The translations under genes were made by a program, and so were the position numbers. Under the pieces are notes generated by a model, which saw only the letters and a list, made by a program, of their open reading frames with translations, made no database searches and was not told where the DNA came from. 64,000 nucleotides of DNA from assembly GCF_020740795.1 (NCBI RefSeq), contig NC_067290.1, forward strand, positions 16,660,001 to 16,724,000, given 5' to 3'. Positions within the stretch are counted from its first letter, which is position 1, and each line of letters starts with the position of its first letter. The stretch comes from Apus apus. Its lineage: Eukaryota > Chordata > Aves > Apodiformes > Apodidae. Below, piece after piece: positions 26,032-39,468 of the stretch.

Positions 26032-29000
26032 TTAAGTGGTAAAGTGAAGCTTGAACAGCATAGTCTGTGGTGTAGTAACATCAGCAACTGCAAGTTCCTG
26101 GCCATCCACAAGCCCCAGTTCTGAAACAGAAAGAAAACTAAATACAGCAAACCCATGTGGTTTGGTTTTTGGATATTTTTTTTTTAGTTTTTTTTAAAAA
26201 AAAAAAGTTAGGAACCCCATTCCCACAAATCATAAATGTTAAGAAATAAACCTGCGGAATACTAACAAAACTAATATTAATCTCATTCAACTAGAAATCT
26301 AACAGATTTCTTGTCAAGAAATACATCAAACAATACTGAAGGATACTTAATCTACATCAGTTACCATTGCTTTCTTGCAGTGTTTTTCTCCATCAGATCA
26401 CATCTGCCCACACTTCACATTTAAACAACTCAAAGCTCATCCCTGAGCAACCAGAGAAAGGTGTAAAAAGCATTAATGAAGGAGATTCTACTGTCTGGTG
26501 CAAAGGAAAGCTAAACACAAAACTGACTGACTTTCTGTTTAGAGAAGCCTATTGAAAATCTACACCTGATACCTTTTAGTGTCTTGGAAAGATTCGGCCT
26601 CGTTCGTTCTTCAATTGAAGCTACTGTCTGCAAAAAAAAAAAAAGGAAAAAAAAAAAAAGCCAAAACTTTGCCTTTCAAATTCAGACACGTAAGTTTAAA
26701 TAAAGACAATCATATATGTTCAGATTACCTGTAAATAAAGTGTTTTATTTCCCCCATACATAGTTGCTGTGATGGCAGGAGATTTCATTTGCCTGTATGT
26801 ATTAAACAAAACCAATCAAGTAAAAATGCATTTAGAAATTACCCCTTTGAAACACCTAATTATCAAAAATTATCAAATAAATTGCAGAACAGTTGCACAC
26901 TTACAGTGAAGCATTGTTGGTCAAGTAATCCAAGATCTCCTGCAGTTTAGCTGATGGGGAAATCTCTATGTTTTGGGGAAGCTGGCTGCAGGCTGGGCAG
27001 TTCTCCTACAAGAGAGTAGCACGAGAAAACAAGTTAAGTTAAATATGATATTTAAAATGCTGCAAATTAGGTCTCAAAACTATTTGTGCATTTGTCTTTA
27101 AAAACAAAAAAAAAAGTTTTAGCTCTAGAAATGCTGTTGCAAATATTAAAGACAAAACCCAGCTCCTGTGAAGCCTGTCACTGTTTGACTGGCTCTCAAC
27201 AGCAGCCAAGTATTTACAACTACAAATTTCATCTGACATGACGTTTATGCCTATAAACTTTAAAAATCAACTGTCAGAACCACTTTTTGAGAAGATTTGC
27301 TTATGAGTCTTCTTAAGATTACGTATCTTATTTTGTAAACCATGTTTCTTGTATTACAGGGGAAATCTTAAGGATTCCCTTTCCAAAAAGTCAGGTACAG
27401 TTTTTCTCTGCAGGTGGCACAGCAGAACAGCTGCAATGCCAGTGCTGCCCTAACAGGCACCACAGAAGTAGCTGTTGTTGAAGAAATTTTGGCTAAACAG
27501 GCAAAAACTGAAATATGCCATTACATATACTATGCAATATTTTTTGGTAAACTGATGGGTAGAAGAAAAAGTTTCGTTACCAGGACATCAGATAAAAGTT
27601 GTGTTGATCTGGAGGTAAATAACCACAGAAGTTCTTGAAAAAAAAGTCCTACCATTATTATTCAGTGCTAGGGGCCAAGAGGTTCAATACTGAGTTTCAG
27701 AAATACACAATAACTGCCTAGGTTCAAGAAAACCCAAGGAAACAACCCTGCAAGCCTTTAATGGCACTAACCTTTCTTTCAGCTTCAAATGTGTACGTGT
27801 ATAATCCATCCACATCATTAAACACCAAGTAGTTGTTAAGAGGAATGTACGCGCTACAATGACAAATAAGTTAGTGTTAATACGTGTCACTAGGTTGGAA
27901 ATCATGTATGTTATTAATCATAAATGAAATACCTTGTGGCTATTTTGAAAACTTCAGTGGCACAAACAGCTGGAATGAGAAAAACCAAACAATTTCTTCA
28001 CTTTATAGCTCTGTTTCAGAACAAGCAGACATTAGTGCACAACATTACATCACAAAAGAAGTGCCAAAAAACCCCCAATGAGTATAAACATTTCTAAAGA
28101 GAAAAATAAGCATCTGAAGGCAGCTGGTAGTTTCATGCCTTAACATCATCCATTCAGCATCAATCTGAGACTATGCTAAGCTTATATTCCATGTTTTCCT
28201 TTTTTTCCCCCCCAGACTCAAATGCTTGTGCTCACTCCCATACCCATACTTGAGCTTAAAATTTACACCGTCATAGGCGGTTTCTCTATGGAAAACAGAA
28301 ATGAGACTGTAAGAATAAATCAGACCATTTAAGAATTACTGTTAAGCTCCTCAAGCTCTCTATTCCAAACCATTGCCTTACACAACTCTGAAGTATATAA
28401 CGCAGAAGTGAAATTAATTATTTTAGCATACCTGCAATTACTGCATTTGTAGAAGCTACTGCTGGAATAATCCGTTTAACCACCCCTGTAAAACAGAACA
28501 CAGCTTTGTCCTTCCCAAGAAACTACACTGAGAACTGACAACTTTTACCCGGAATAGTTACAGAAGGGTGTACCCAAAGGTACTTTGAACACTTTCCAGG
28601 AATTTCCCTAACAATAATACATAATGGCATCCTTCTCAAATACTTGGGCACTTCTTAATTGGAGGAATGGACCAAGCATATTGAGAAAAAGAAGGTATCA
28701 CACAAAGGGAACGAGTGAACAAATTCTAGAAACAAATACTCTTGCATTTAGCACTGAAAATTAATTTACAACTCAGTTCTATTCCTGGTTAATTGGATAA
28801 ATAAATAATGGAAATATATTTAAGGTTGGTTTTCCTTCTGCAAGAACAGGCTTGCCAAACTGCACTTCCATCTCCATCCAACAGCCCAACAGCACAGTAC
28901 CCACACTGACAGAAAGCAAGACTTGCTGTGCACACAAGTTTGCAAACTGGGAACAAGGAGGTTCACTCTTTTTTTAGGCCTGCCAAAAAGACAGCAAATT

Positions 29001-32000
29001 CCTAACTCGTCTGGAGTTTCTGTCTTCTCATTACTGATTTGTAACCCTTCACACCTGAGAAAAAATGCATCATTTTTTAATCTTTGCCTTCCTTCTGTTG
29101 TGTACTTTATCATGAAGCCATCTTCAGATGCTGAAATACGTGCAGCCGTTTGCATGCACATAATTATATTTTGTAACTGGAGTTTACATTTATCTGTATT
29201 AAAAATACTACTACAGAAGCCAGGATAAACTTGCTGCCAAGAAAAATACTGTCTGCAATACAGCAGGTGGAATCTGAGGAAGATATAGGAGGAATCAGTT
29301 CACCCTTTTTTGAGGTTCAAGTGTGGCATTTCAAGCCCAGCAGTTCAAATCTATTCTCAGTACTACAAATAAAAAACGAAGTTACCAAGAAATCTGGAGA
29401 TTCTGTACGAGATTCTCCACTTCTTCTCTATTTGGTTAGCATTTAAAATGCTGATTAAATGAGTGGCAGCATTCTGCACTTGCATGTGAAGGAAGGCATA
29501 CACAGCAGTAAAGAAAAGATGCTATGGTCTTAAGCAGCTTAAACTGGCAGAAGTGCTCTGTGCTGAAAGGTGCAATCACCTTCTTTTGTTTCTACCCTTT
29601 GACCCAGCAAAAATGGCCACAGTGTCATGTAAACTGAGGAGCTGGTCCAGGTTAAAAATAAACGGTGAAAAGAATGTTCAGTTTTGTCCCAGATAAGTTC
29701 CTCTGATTCATCATGAATGCCTGAACATCTGATTCATCACAAAATATTTGTGCTGGTGCAGGAAACAAGCTGCTTGTTTCTGTTTTAAGATGTTATGGGA
29801 GAAAAGAACTGTTTCTTTCTCAGCAGAGCTGCCAGCTTAGTCATAACAAATACAAAGAAGGCCAATACAGCGTAATCTAAAATGCCACAAATGTAGTGAA
29901 ATGCCAGGCCCTTACCTTGGGTGAGTCTGTATGTAACACCTTTAATATTAAACTGTGATGCTCTTTCTAAAGACTTCTGGTAAATCCACTGTATATGTTC
30001 AGGGTCATCTCCATCCAATGCAACACCTTCTACAGCAAAGTTAGATATTTACAGATAAATTATGAGTTCTTCAGAAACGCAGCATTCTTTTTGTCTAAAA
30101 AAATCCCTTTGTTGTAATTTGGGTTAAAACTAATACTCTATTAAACTAGTAAAAATTGACACTTTAAATAATCAAAACATCATTTCTACAAACACTGTAA
30201 GTTTTAACAATTCCTATGCATAAACTGTCTTAACTTCACAGATTTACAGAGCTGTTACAGGTTACATTTGGAGTCAGGAAAGATGTGCAGTGCAAGGGAG
30301 AGAAGCACATGAACAAGTGTGTAACCAGAGAGCAAGTGCAAGAAGAGACAATCCATCACCAGCTAGGAGGAGGCTTAGATTCAATATGACAATAGCCACA
30401 AAAGGTTAAAAGGTAGGCAGGTTTTATTAAAAGTAGCTGTGTACACCCAACTCAGACCAAATGAGTTAAAAGGAGAAATGTCAGTTTAGCAGGAGTGCAA
30501 TATACTAATTACCTCCAAAAGGTTGCTCCTTTGGCCACTGCAATATCCTGACATACTCAATACAATGCTCTGGTAGTCTGGGCATAGATGCAATAGTACA
30601 CATGGGAAAATTAACCTGGTGTGGGCAGGGGAAGAAAACCAGAAGCAAGCATGTGACACATTATGTACAGCACTAGGAAAATAAACAAGCAAATCAGAGG
30701 AATATAAAAAAAATGAAGTCTTTCTGGTTGCAATTACCTGTGGTGGATAAAGCTCAAGTGTGCATTCAACACATGCTGTCATACCAGGAATAATCACACG
30801 AACATTTCCTTTAAAACCTTCTGTCCCTCCATCTATTAAAGGTATGATGGAGCTTGGATCCAGTACACCATCTTCATAATGTAAAAATGACATCTGAAGA
30901 ATAAAGAAAGGGGTTGTTTGGTTTTGTTCCATTTGGTTTTATGGAACAAGTTGCAGGAAGAAAAGAAATCCTATTTTTTTTTTTTCTTAATGGCAATCTG
31001 TTACACCTTAAGATTGATAACTTAATCTACAGTTTATTTTAAGGATACATAGTGTATAAAACACTACTTATTTCTCAGTGCACAGGACTTCATATACCAC
31101 TTTCACCCTCCACCTCATTCTGCCCTTACCCCCTGATAAATGTTATTATTTCCTTTAAGTATACCAGAACAATGGTTGGTTTGAAGAATTTAGGGGTTTG
31201 GTTCTTGATTTGTTGCTTTGCTTGTTTTTTTCTTTTGAAGTACTGGGAAATATTCAAGATCAATATTTTATAAACAAAGGAACCTAGTTCAATGACCAGC
31301 TTTCTACTACTTTAGTAGCAACAAGGCTCCAAAAGATGACATTTACAAGTTGCAGCACAGTAAGTACTATTTGACTAATGAAAAAAAAAACAACAAAGCA
31401 CATTCACAATAGGAGCATCCAGAGAGGCTCTGGAACTTCCCTTCTTAGGCTTTTCAAAAGCTGACTGCACAAAAGCTGACTACAATGTAATCTAACTTCG
31501 AAATTACCCCTGCAGGGCATTGCACAAATGTTGGCTAACATTCCTCAAGAAAAAGGTAGGCAAGAGAGCCTGCATTTTGTCCTGTCACAAAAAGAAAAAA
31601 GAACACAGAAAGAGATACAGAAAGCTGTGCATTTCAACAGCACTCCCAGTTCATTTTAACGACACATTCAACACAAATCTGTTCTGTTTTAGTTATCTAT
31701 ACTTGAGCAATAACCAGGCTTTTAAAAGACTGAAGACTTTACCAGCATGCCATTTATCCATCTTCTTGCAATTATAGAGTCCAGCCCACAAACAATAATA
31801 TGAAACTCTAGGGGAAAAAAAAAAAACATTATTTAAAGTCTGTCCTAATGCACACTTCTTAAGACAAGCCAACTATTCTGTCCATAACAGTCCAGAAGAA
31901 CTGACTGTGGATTAACTATCTCCCCTAAAGTACTTACATGTCAGATGCATTTAAGTTTTGTCTGTCTGTTACTTTTACTTCCAGAATATTGTAGAAGCCT

Positions 32001-35000
32001 AAAATAATTAGCAACCTAACTACCAGGAAAAGCAAGCAACAAGCAGTAACAACTGCAATGTTCCCTTAAAGCACCCGTGGGTGTTTGGCAGGCAAGCAAA
32101 TACCACTTACGTCTGTAGAAGCTTTCATCCATGTCTTGAATCTTTTTAAAATATCTGAATGTAAGTCCAGTAAAGGAATATACTAATAAAGCAGTTAAAT
32201 TTATTGTTTTCTATTTGCTAACCTAAAGCCAAAGCACTGCCTGATTTATTACTATAATTTTATTACATTTTTAGAAGACCTAAGTGATTGAAAGATTAAA
32301 ACTCCCAAAGCTGAAGCTATGGCATCTGACAAAACAAGAGACACACTGTAACATTCAAACACAGCAGAAAGCTCAGCAGGCTGACTATGTAGGAAACTCA
32401 AATCGTGCTCCCACAAAGTCCTGCATCACTAAGTGCTGCTCTAAGTTTATGAACGAGCATTTCCTACAAGTACATACTCAAAACACTCTAGGGAATGAAC
32501 CTGCAATTCTGATATCTCAGTGAAAATCAGCATATCACATTTGAATAAAAATTACCCAGTGGAAAGACAAAAATAGTTTCTGCCTTATTTCCCCACATGG
32601 ATTTCCTGCATACTAATGCCACCAAGAAAGAATTCTCAATCACCAGCTGTGATTGTGAATGAATCTGTTCTTTATTGTAGGAAAAAGAGAGGATGGCAGC
32701 AAAATACTTTAGATAATCTTACCACCTACTGAGTTTTCTAGGGCTTTTTGAAGCCTTTGGGGCTACTACTTGTCTACAAAAGGATACGCTACAACAGCAC
32801 AGTTGGGAATGCGGCTGTTCAGGAATTCTGCTGCAACTTCTGCTTTTGGTCGCCCAACATCCTTTGGTCTGGGGAAATAAACAAGCCATTTCAAATGCAT
32901 CAACCATTTTAGTAGATTCCATCTTTCCAGACTCTATGCATTGCAATACTGAATTAAGTGACTGTTACTACAGGACAATTTATTTATATGGATAATGTTA
33001 AAGAATCCCTGTAAAGGGCTAGATACAAGAGCCACAGAGTTATCTAAATATGTCCATGTAACTACAGTTATCAGCACAAAAAAAACCTCCAACCATTTTT
33101 CATTTTGCTTGGAAGGAAAGGGTACCAGAAAAACTGGCACCTCAACCCGTGTGCTTTATTTTTTGGTGTCACCTTCTGCATTAGTCAGCTTATTTGAACG
33201 GTAAGGAATGTGTGTCATTTTTCATCATGGTCAAACTATGACACCACAGATCTCAAAACAAGAAGGAATCACATGCAGCATTTAGTTAATTATGAGTAAT
33301 ACTGTGATGTGAAGGTTTAGTAATCTTTAATGACATCTTGTTTAACCAAAATAATTATCATATTTTACATTTACATGTTTAGGTTTGGGGTTTTTTTAAA
33401 TTGAATTGTGAAATTATCACTTACCGAAACAGAAACTGTCGGTTAAGATTAGAAACATCTATAGTATCCATGTCAATAACATGGATCTGCCTAAAGCCCA
33501 ACAGTGCCTGTGAAAAAAAGACAGTCAACTTCATTTAACAGGAAATGAAATCCTTACAGTGCTCCAAAATTAATTCCACATGCCAAAAAAGCAACCTCTG
33601 GAGGAACAAATGTATTTGCTCTTCATTCCCTGCAGACAGGTATATGGCTGTTCCTTCTCAGAACAGTGCTCTTTGTTGGGTGGGTAATGCTGATGTTTGG
33701 TCAGATGGAATTAGTAACATTTCAGTGCTCAAAGACAATGTTCTCCTGAGTGCAGTATGGCTTTATCCTACTTAATCCTAACACAGGGAAGTCAATGGTG
33801 GGCTAAGCATTAATTGTGGGGGGAAAAAAGCAGGTCTTGAAGAAATACCATAGGCACTTTCTTGCTTGGCAGGAACAGAAAAACAAAGTTTCATTTTGCT
33901 AAAATTTTAAGGTTTTGAACATGCACCATTTTCACAGTTGGCATAAATGAGACTGGGATGTTCAGCCTCAAATCCCATTTCAAAACAAGCCAGCATCCCT
34001 CACTGCATTCCATGCTGGAACAGAATACAAACACAGAAGGTCACCTCACTACCTAAGAGCACACCCAGGCTCTGACAGAGGTTCTGCCTGACCTCTGCTT
34101 GCATGCAGCTCATCACTAGATTGGGTAAATAACTGTAAATTGCTTTAAAACTGTATTGCAAGGCTGATCTGATAAAGTAATGACATCTGTCATGCACAAA
34201 GAAAAAAATATGAATTGTGGTTAAAGGAGAGAAAGGAAATGTGTTGTAATGTTCTGAAGTGACCCCAAAAAAACTGAGTCCCATCCCCTACATTTTTTTC
34301 TTTTAACACTCAATCTTTTTATATATAAGGACTTCCAAACGTTACATTTTACATTTTCTGAACAAACAGAGACATTCCATAAGTACTAAGTATTTAAAAT
34401 GCTGTATCAGGAAACTGATTGCCTATTTGTTTAATCAATTTACATATTATATATATATATAACTTATATAGCACTGTTGGTCTGACTCAATGAAGCTGCC
34501 ATTACATGGGCTGAATTCAGACACAACTCTGAGGGAGCTTTCAGGCTCTGCAGACAAATTCCAATTTACTGATCCTGAGGAACTGGAAAACCACTAAAGG
34601 AAAACCACTACTTGAGAAGACCAAATGGATTCCATGACATAAAGGTCACCATAGGCACAGTAAGTTTGGCACTATTAGTTTCTCTATGAAAGAACATAAA
34701 TAATTTCACCTATTCTAACCTCACTTTAAATTAATCCGAAGATGTAAATTAAATTGGAATTGAATTCAACTTTGACTGTTGATACTAAACTTTGTACTAG
34801 CTACTTATGGCAGTTTAATTTCAGCCATTGTATTTCAAACACTTCCTTGTAGCTTTGTGAGCATCTTTGGTTGGAATTTTACTTCATTTCCCTAGATCTG
34901 GTAGTCAGAAAAAATTACCAACATCAGACAAGGCTGGGGGTGAACTTTTGTCTACACTTCATAAGCAAGTACCATGTTGTCTGTCCCTTATAACAACTTT

Positions 35001-38000
35001 GAGATAGTCTAATATGTTGCATATGATTTATTAGCTATCACCTTTCAAGCTTATTAATAAAGTGTATTCTTCAAGTTTATAGTCTGTATCATGCATTTTA
35101 TACCATTTGATTAGAACTTATAAATTTAGGAGCTATATACAACCAAAACTACCAAATGAACAAAGCAGAAAAGATAATTTCATCAAGAAAAAAGATTCTG
35201 AGAAGCAAAGTGTGAAAACAGAGTAATTACCAGGTTTTTCAGGAGCTCGCAACCTAATCCACCTGCTCCAATAACTAGTACTTTACATGTGTTTAACAAA
35301 AACTCAAGAGCCTGCAGAAAATATAAAACAAAAAATTAATGCACTAGAAAGGAAAATGTATAACATGCCCTTTGTTTCATAAGTCTTATAAATGCATTAC
35401 CATACATTTCCAGTGCCTAATAAGCTTCACATAATGATCAATAAAACAGTCTGTACTTGCAAGAGTAATTATACAGACTTTAATCAGTTGTTAAGTCCAT
35501 GCAGTTCCTACATCCTAACTTACCGAAAAGCAAGACCTTTGTTGATAATCAGTATTCTATTTATATTAATTTTGACCATGAAAAAAACAAGGACCACCTT
35601 TATTATTTTTCAGTTAAAAGACATAGTTTTCTTCCTCTGAATATTTTACTGGTATATAATATGAAATAAAACAGAGACAACATTGCTGGCTAAAAGAATT
35701 TAAATGTAAACTATATAAATGCTTTTTGTGAACTGTTCTAATAGACATCTGTCTCAAACTAGTAAATAATGGAGCAGCAGATTATAAAGGTAATAGTAAA
35801 ATACATTCAACTATAAGCAATGAAGCAAAATTTACCAAAAAAAGAAAGTAGAAGAAATAATTAAACAGTCTAAATTTTGTTTTTCCCTACTAAATATTAT
35901 TTCCGAATTCTCTAAGCATTCATATTAACCTTATCTCCTACTTAAAGTACAAGCAGTTCCTTAGTGTGTCTAATTACTTAAAAATGGAGTGACAAATGCT
36001 GCTGGTTTTTATGTGGAACTCAAAGAGCATAATTCATGTTATTACATTATCTATACATAAGATGACAGCAAATTAGTAGTCGACACTGTACAATTTAGAA
36101 ATACAAGCTTATAAAAAGAATACAGTCTTTTCTTCTAGAATCATAATGTTCAGGTGACTAAACCAGAAGCTTTCCATGTAGCTTTAGTAGCCATACACTG
36201 CTGGTGGTCAAGGAATGAAACTGTTTACACGAGTTTGCAACACACGCTACAAATTGATTTAAATTGTTTCTCACTTGAGTGCCTGGCTCGAAATCAGGAT
36301 GTGTGAATGGTCCAGATCGCTCGAGGAACTTCTTTACATGGTTCCAGCGACCTTCCCAGTCTCCAGTGTCCCCACACCCACCATCAACAGCCATTCTGCA
36401 CAGAACACAGTAAATTCAGCTGCAAAATCATAGAGAAAAAGCCACAGCTCTGAAATATTTTTTTTTTCCTTGATATATCTCAAAAACACCGAAATTGTTG
36501 ACCAGTCATACAAATGCATCTGCATATTCTTCAGGCATGTAAGTTATGTGCATGACATTTGCATGAGTGGGCATTCTTTGTGGCACTAGAAAGAAATAAT
36601 AGGGAAGCACAAAAGGGAAAAACCCCAGGCATTTCCATTAAATCCCACTGATTTAGCCATTACCAGTAAAAGTTGACCTGAAGTGAAAAAAGGGTCTAGT
36701 CTTTTTGCTTTTATTTTCCTCATACTTAAAGTGGACACAGAAAAAGATGTTGTCCCTTTAGATTTTTGAGGGTGATTTTTGTTTTCATCAGTCAAGTCTT
36801 TACGCTTTTTTTGACAGACTTTAGGTTCATCAATAATATTTGGAATTACCAGTATGTAACTACAATTGTGAGACACTGAATAAATAACAGGAATGTGTTG
36901 TTACTCTTACTGTTAAGAAGAGCCCAGGTTGTCTCCTCTGAATCCTTACAGCAGTTTATTTAAATAGGAATTTAAAAAAATACAGAATGCTCTTCACCCT
37001 CAATTAGGACTACATCATTTAGAACACACCGAGTTTTCAGTCACCAGCTGAGCCTGTCAACAGTAGCAATATGACTAGAAAAAAGAAATGTTTGCAGTTA
37101 TCTTCTTAAATTACATTAAATACTCCCCTACCCTTTTTTCTGCTTTTGCAGGTCACTTTTAGCTGTACATCACTATAAATTTAAACTGTTACAAGACCTA
37201 CTAGAGTAAGTTAAATCAGCTCTCTTAAGTCACTCTCTAATGTAAGACCTTTGCATACACAGGACAAGCCCTTCCTTAACACAGAGCACTTCTCTGTTTA
37301 GGCAGGAGCTCCACTCAACAGATACGAACAATTATGTCCTACATTAATGAAAAACTAAGCTTGTTATTAAAAAGCTTTGCCAATCCTGAGCATGAAAGGT
37401 TGTGTCACCAATGATAAGGAGGGTTATTTGCCTCCTCCTATGAAGTAATACGAAGAGCACGTGTATTGATAACTCTTGGGTAATGTTTGTATTTATTACT
37501 TCCTGGTGGTTCATCTCAAAATAAGAAGAAAAATGTAGTGAAAACACCTAGACAATTAATACCTTTATCCTCACAGAACTCAGAAGATGGACAACACACT
37601 ATGTCCATTAATTTTAACATACTGGCAACAACTTTAAAAAAGATTTTAAATAACAGGGGAAAACTTCACTTAAGTGCAGAAAGAAATGCATCATAATTTG
37701 CCTGTATTTTGATTGCAGACCAAATTAATTCCTGGTTAACTGCTGACTTTAGGTTAAGTTACTGTGTTAACAGTTAAGTAAGATCTGCAACATTTATTTT
37801 AATTCATAAGGGCCTTTTGACTTGCACTTTTGTATCTCCCCAGTGTTCAGAAATTTACATCAAAAATTAGTTTTTAGGAAGGTGTGAGTAAATACAAGAC
37901 TCCCTCTGCTGAACACTGGGCTCACCTGTAGCATAGCAGTTTTCAGGTTGTGCATCAAGCAAACAAAATGGTTCAACAAACACCACAATAATTGTGTCCA

Positions 38001-39437
38001 TGGATTACATTGTGATTTTTATCTTTTCAGGAAACAAGTGCAGAAGCTTTACTTGGTGACATTAAGAACACTTTTCTTGTATCCTTTAATGCAATCCATA
38101 CAAATAGCCACTAAGCAGCAGTACTCCTGTTTACATGAGTTCTCCTCTACAGGTGATAAATGGTAAGACCTAGTTTCATTTTTGTGATTCTACTAGTTTG
38201 GTTTTTACAGGGTTGGACATTGTGGAGATCTGAAAAAACATCAATAACTTGACCTGAGGTCTTACATTTAACTTCAGAGCCAGTTTTTTAAAGTGTTTAT
38301 TTTTGTGTTGTTACAGCAGTACTGGGTTGGAATTTAACAAAATCCTTATTAATTCCATCAAATTACATTTAATTTTTAATCTTGTTTAAAAGATCAGAGC
38401 ACCACAGTCCTAATGTTGCTTTAGGCCCAGACTTTTCCCTGCCACCTTCACATCTCCCGAGCTCCATGCTTTTTGAGGGACATGCACCCCCCAACTCCCA
38501 CATGCCCAAGGATTTCTGTGACCCTCACCCCAAGACACACAGGCACCTCCTGTGAGCCCACGGCACACGCAGGCAGGTCTGCTCTGTGATCTTTGGGAAG
38601 AGGGACACAAGCAGATGGAAGGGAAGAGTTAAGGGATGGAAGCAGATGAGGGTAAAGATTTCCGAGCATTAGTTTTCAAGGCCGTTAAGACAGATGCACA
38701 GAATTTAGGCTTTTAATAAGCAGAAGCAACTGTTCTGTAGCCTGAATTTTTAATTTTCAGCCAAAATTTAGTCACCTGCTTCTAGCCTAGAGGCCCTCCC
38801 CAGGTCCCTGACCAGCAGTGCAGCTCTTTCCACTCCTGCCACAAAGCTCTCCAGCACACCAGCCTTTACTCATGCCAAGCTCCAAGCTCGCAATTCCCAT
38901 CCCCGCTCCGGGTGAGCCCCTTGGTCCTCTCCCCAGGAGATCCCTCTTCCCCAGTCCTTGCTGTTCAAGCGCCCTTTCGCCTTCCCCGTCCTCACGCTGA
39001 CCCACCCAAAACCTTTCCGCCGGCTCCCTCCTCCCGCCGGGCCCGCTCCCTCACGGCCGGCCCTTGCCAGCGCCTCTCCAGCGGGCCCCGCAGCCCTGCG
39101 CTAACCCCGCAGCCTCCTCCCAGCCCACACCTCTCCTGCGGGGCTGCGGCTCGCCCTGCCCTACCAGCCGCCCCTCAGCAAGCGCTGCCTGCCCCTGCCC
39201 CGGGCCGGGGGCCCGCTCGCCCGCAGCCCCGCACTAACCCATCCGCCAGCAGCTCCTCTAGCCTCCTTCTTTTCTTCTCCCTAAAAGAGAGAGAATAAAA
39301 GAAGGGTCAGTATCGCGCTACAGAGACCGGGGAGGAGGGAGAGGGGGACTCCGGGGCCCACCCGTCCCCGGGGAGCGGGGGAAGGGCCGGCCGAGCACGC
39401 ACATACAGGGCACTTACGGTTCCTCACCATCCGCCAT
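26032..39437 (-). CDS. UBA3: UBA3, NEDD8-activating enzyme E1 catalytic subunit
   Basis: UBA3 pairs with NAE1 (APPBP1) to adenylate NEDD8, hold it as a thioester and pass it to the E2 enzymes UBE2M/UBE2F, driving cullin neddylation. Eighteen coding exons sum to 1392 nt, 463 aa, the human length: 39418-39437, 39239-39280, 36275-36395, 35231-35311, 33425-33507, 32788-32868, 32111-32154, 31743-31807, 30738-30893, 30513-30615, 29916-30029, 28432-28485, 27933-27969, 27772-27853, 26905-27005, 26729-26792, 26573-26627, 26032-26120. The nucleotide-binding GAGGLG is at residues 76-81. Zn-type CxxC pairs are C220/C223 (TACVEC) and C364/C367 (NCPAC). The catalytic cysteine is C237 in [11 protein letters not shown]. 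The C-terminal ubiquitin-fold part ends [13 protein letters not shown]. In exon 1 the GTAAGT donor at 39412-39417 was chosen over an earlier GTGAGG because it gives MADGEEP and keeps frame. Confidence 0.98.
26631..26660. repeat. A-rich run beside a UBA3 acceptor
   Basis: Two long A runs on the plus strand are separated by GG. On the minus strand this is the very long polypyrimidine tract directly before the acceptor of UBA3 exon 26573-26627, so it probably serves splicing. Confidence 0.7.
34446..34462. repeat. (AT)n microsatellite
   Basis: A short alternating AT run lies in the 1.7-kb UBA3 intron between exons 33425-33507 and 35231-35311. The rest of that intron is AT-rich and shows no feature that I recognise. 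Confidence 0.8.
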
Positions 39438-39440
39438 ATT
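39428..39440 (-). promoter_or_regulatory. YY1-like motif overlapping the UBA3 start codon
   Basis: On the minus strand the start codon sits in AAATATGGCGGAT, close to the YY1 consensus AAnATGGCGGC. YY1 sites overlapping initiation codons are a known class in mammalian CpG promoters. Assignment is by eye. Confidence 0.45.
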
Positions 39441-39448
39441 TCCCTCTG

Positions 39449-39468
39449 CTTCCCACAATGCCCGGCGG
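39449..39468 (+). promoter_or_regulatory. ZNF143 (SBS)-like motif upstream of UBA3
   Basis: The 20-bp block CTTCCCACAATGCCCGGCGG fits the ZNF143/Staf binding pattern (TCCCAnnATGC followed by a GC-rich tail) common at housekeeping promoters. It starts 12 bp upstream of the UBA3 start codon on the opposite strand. The match is by eye only. Confidence 0.45.

Noticed and set aside
39422-39437. Earlier GTGAGG donor within UBA3 exon 1
   Set aside because: Using it breaks the frame into exon 2, whereas the GTAAGT six bases later restores MADGEEP and the downstream frame.
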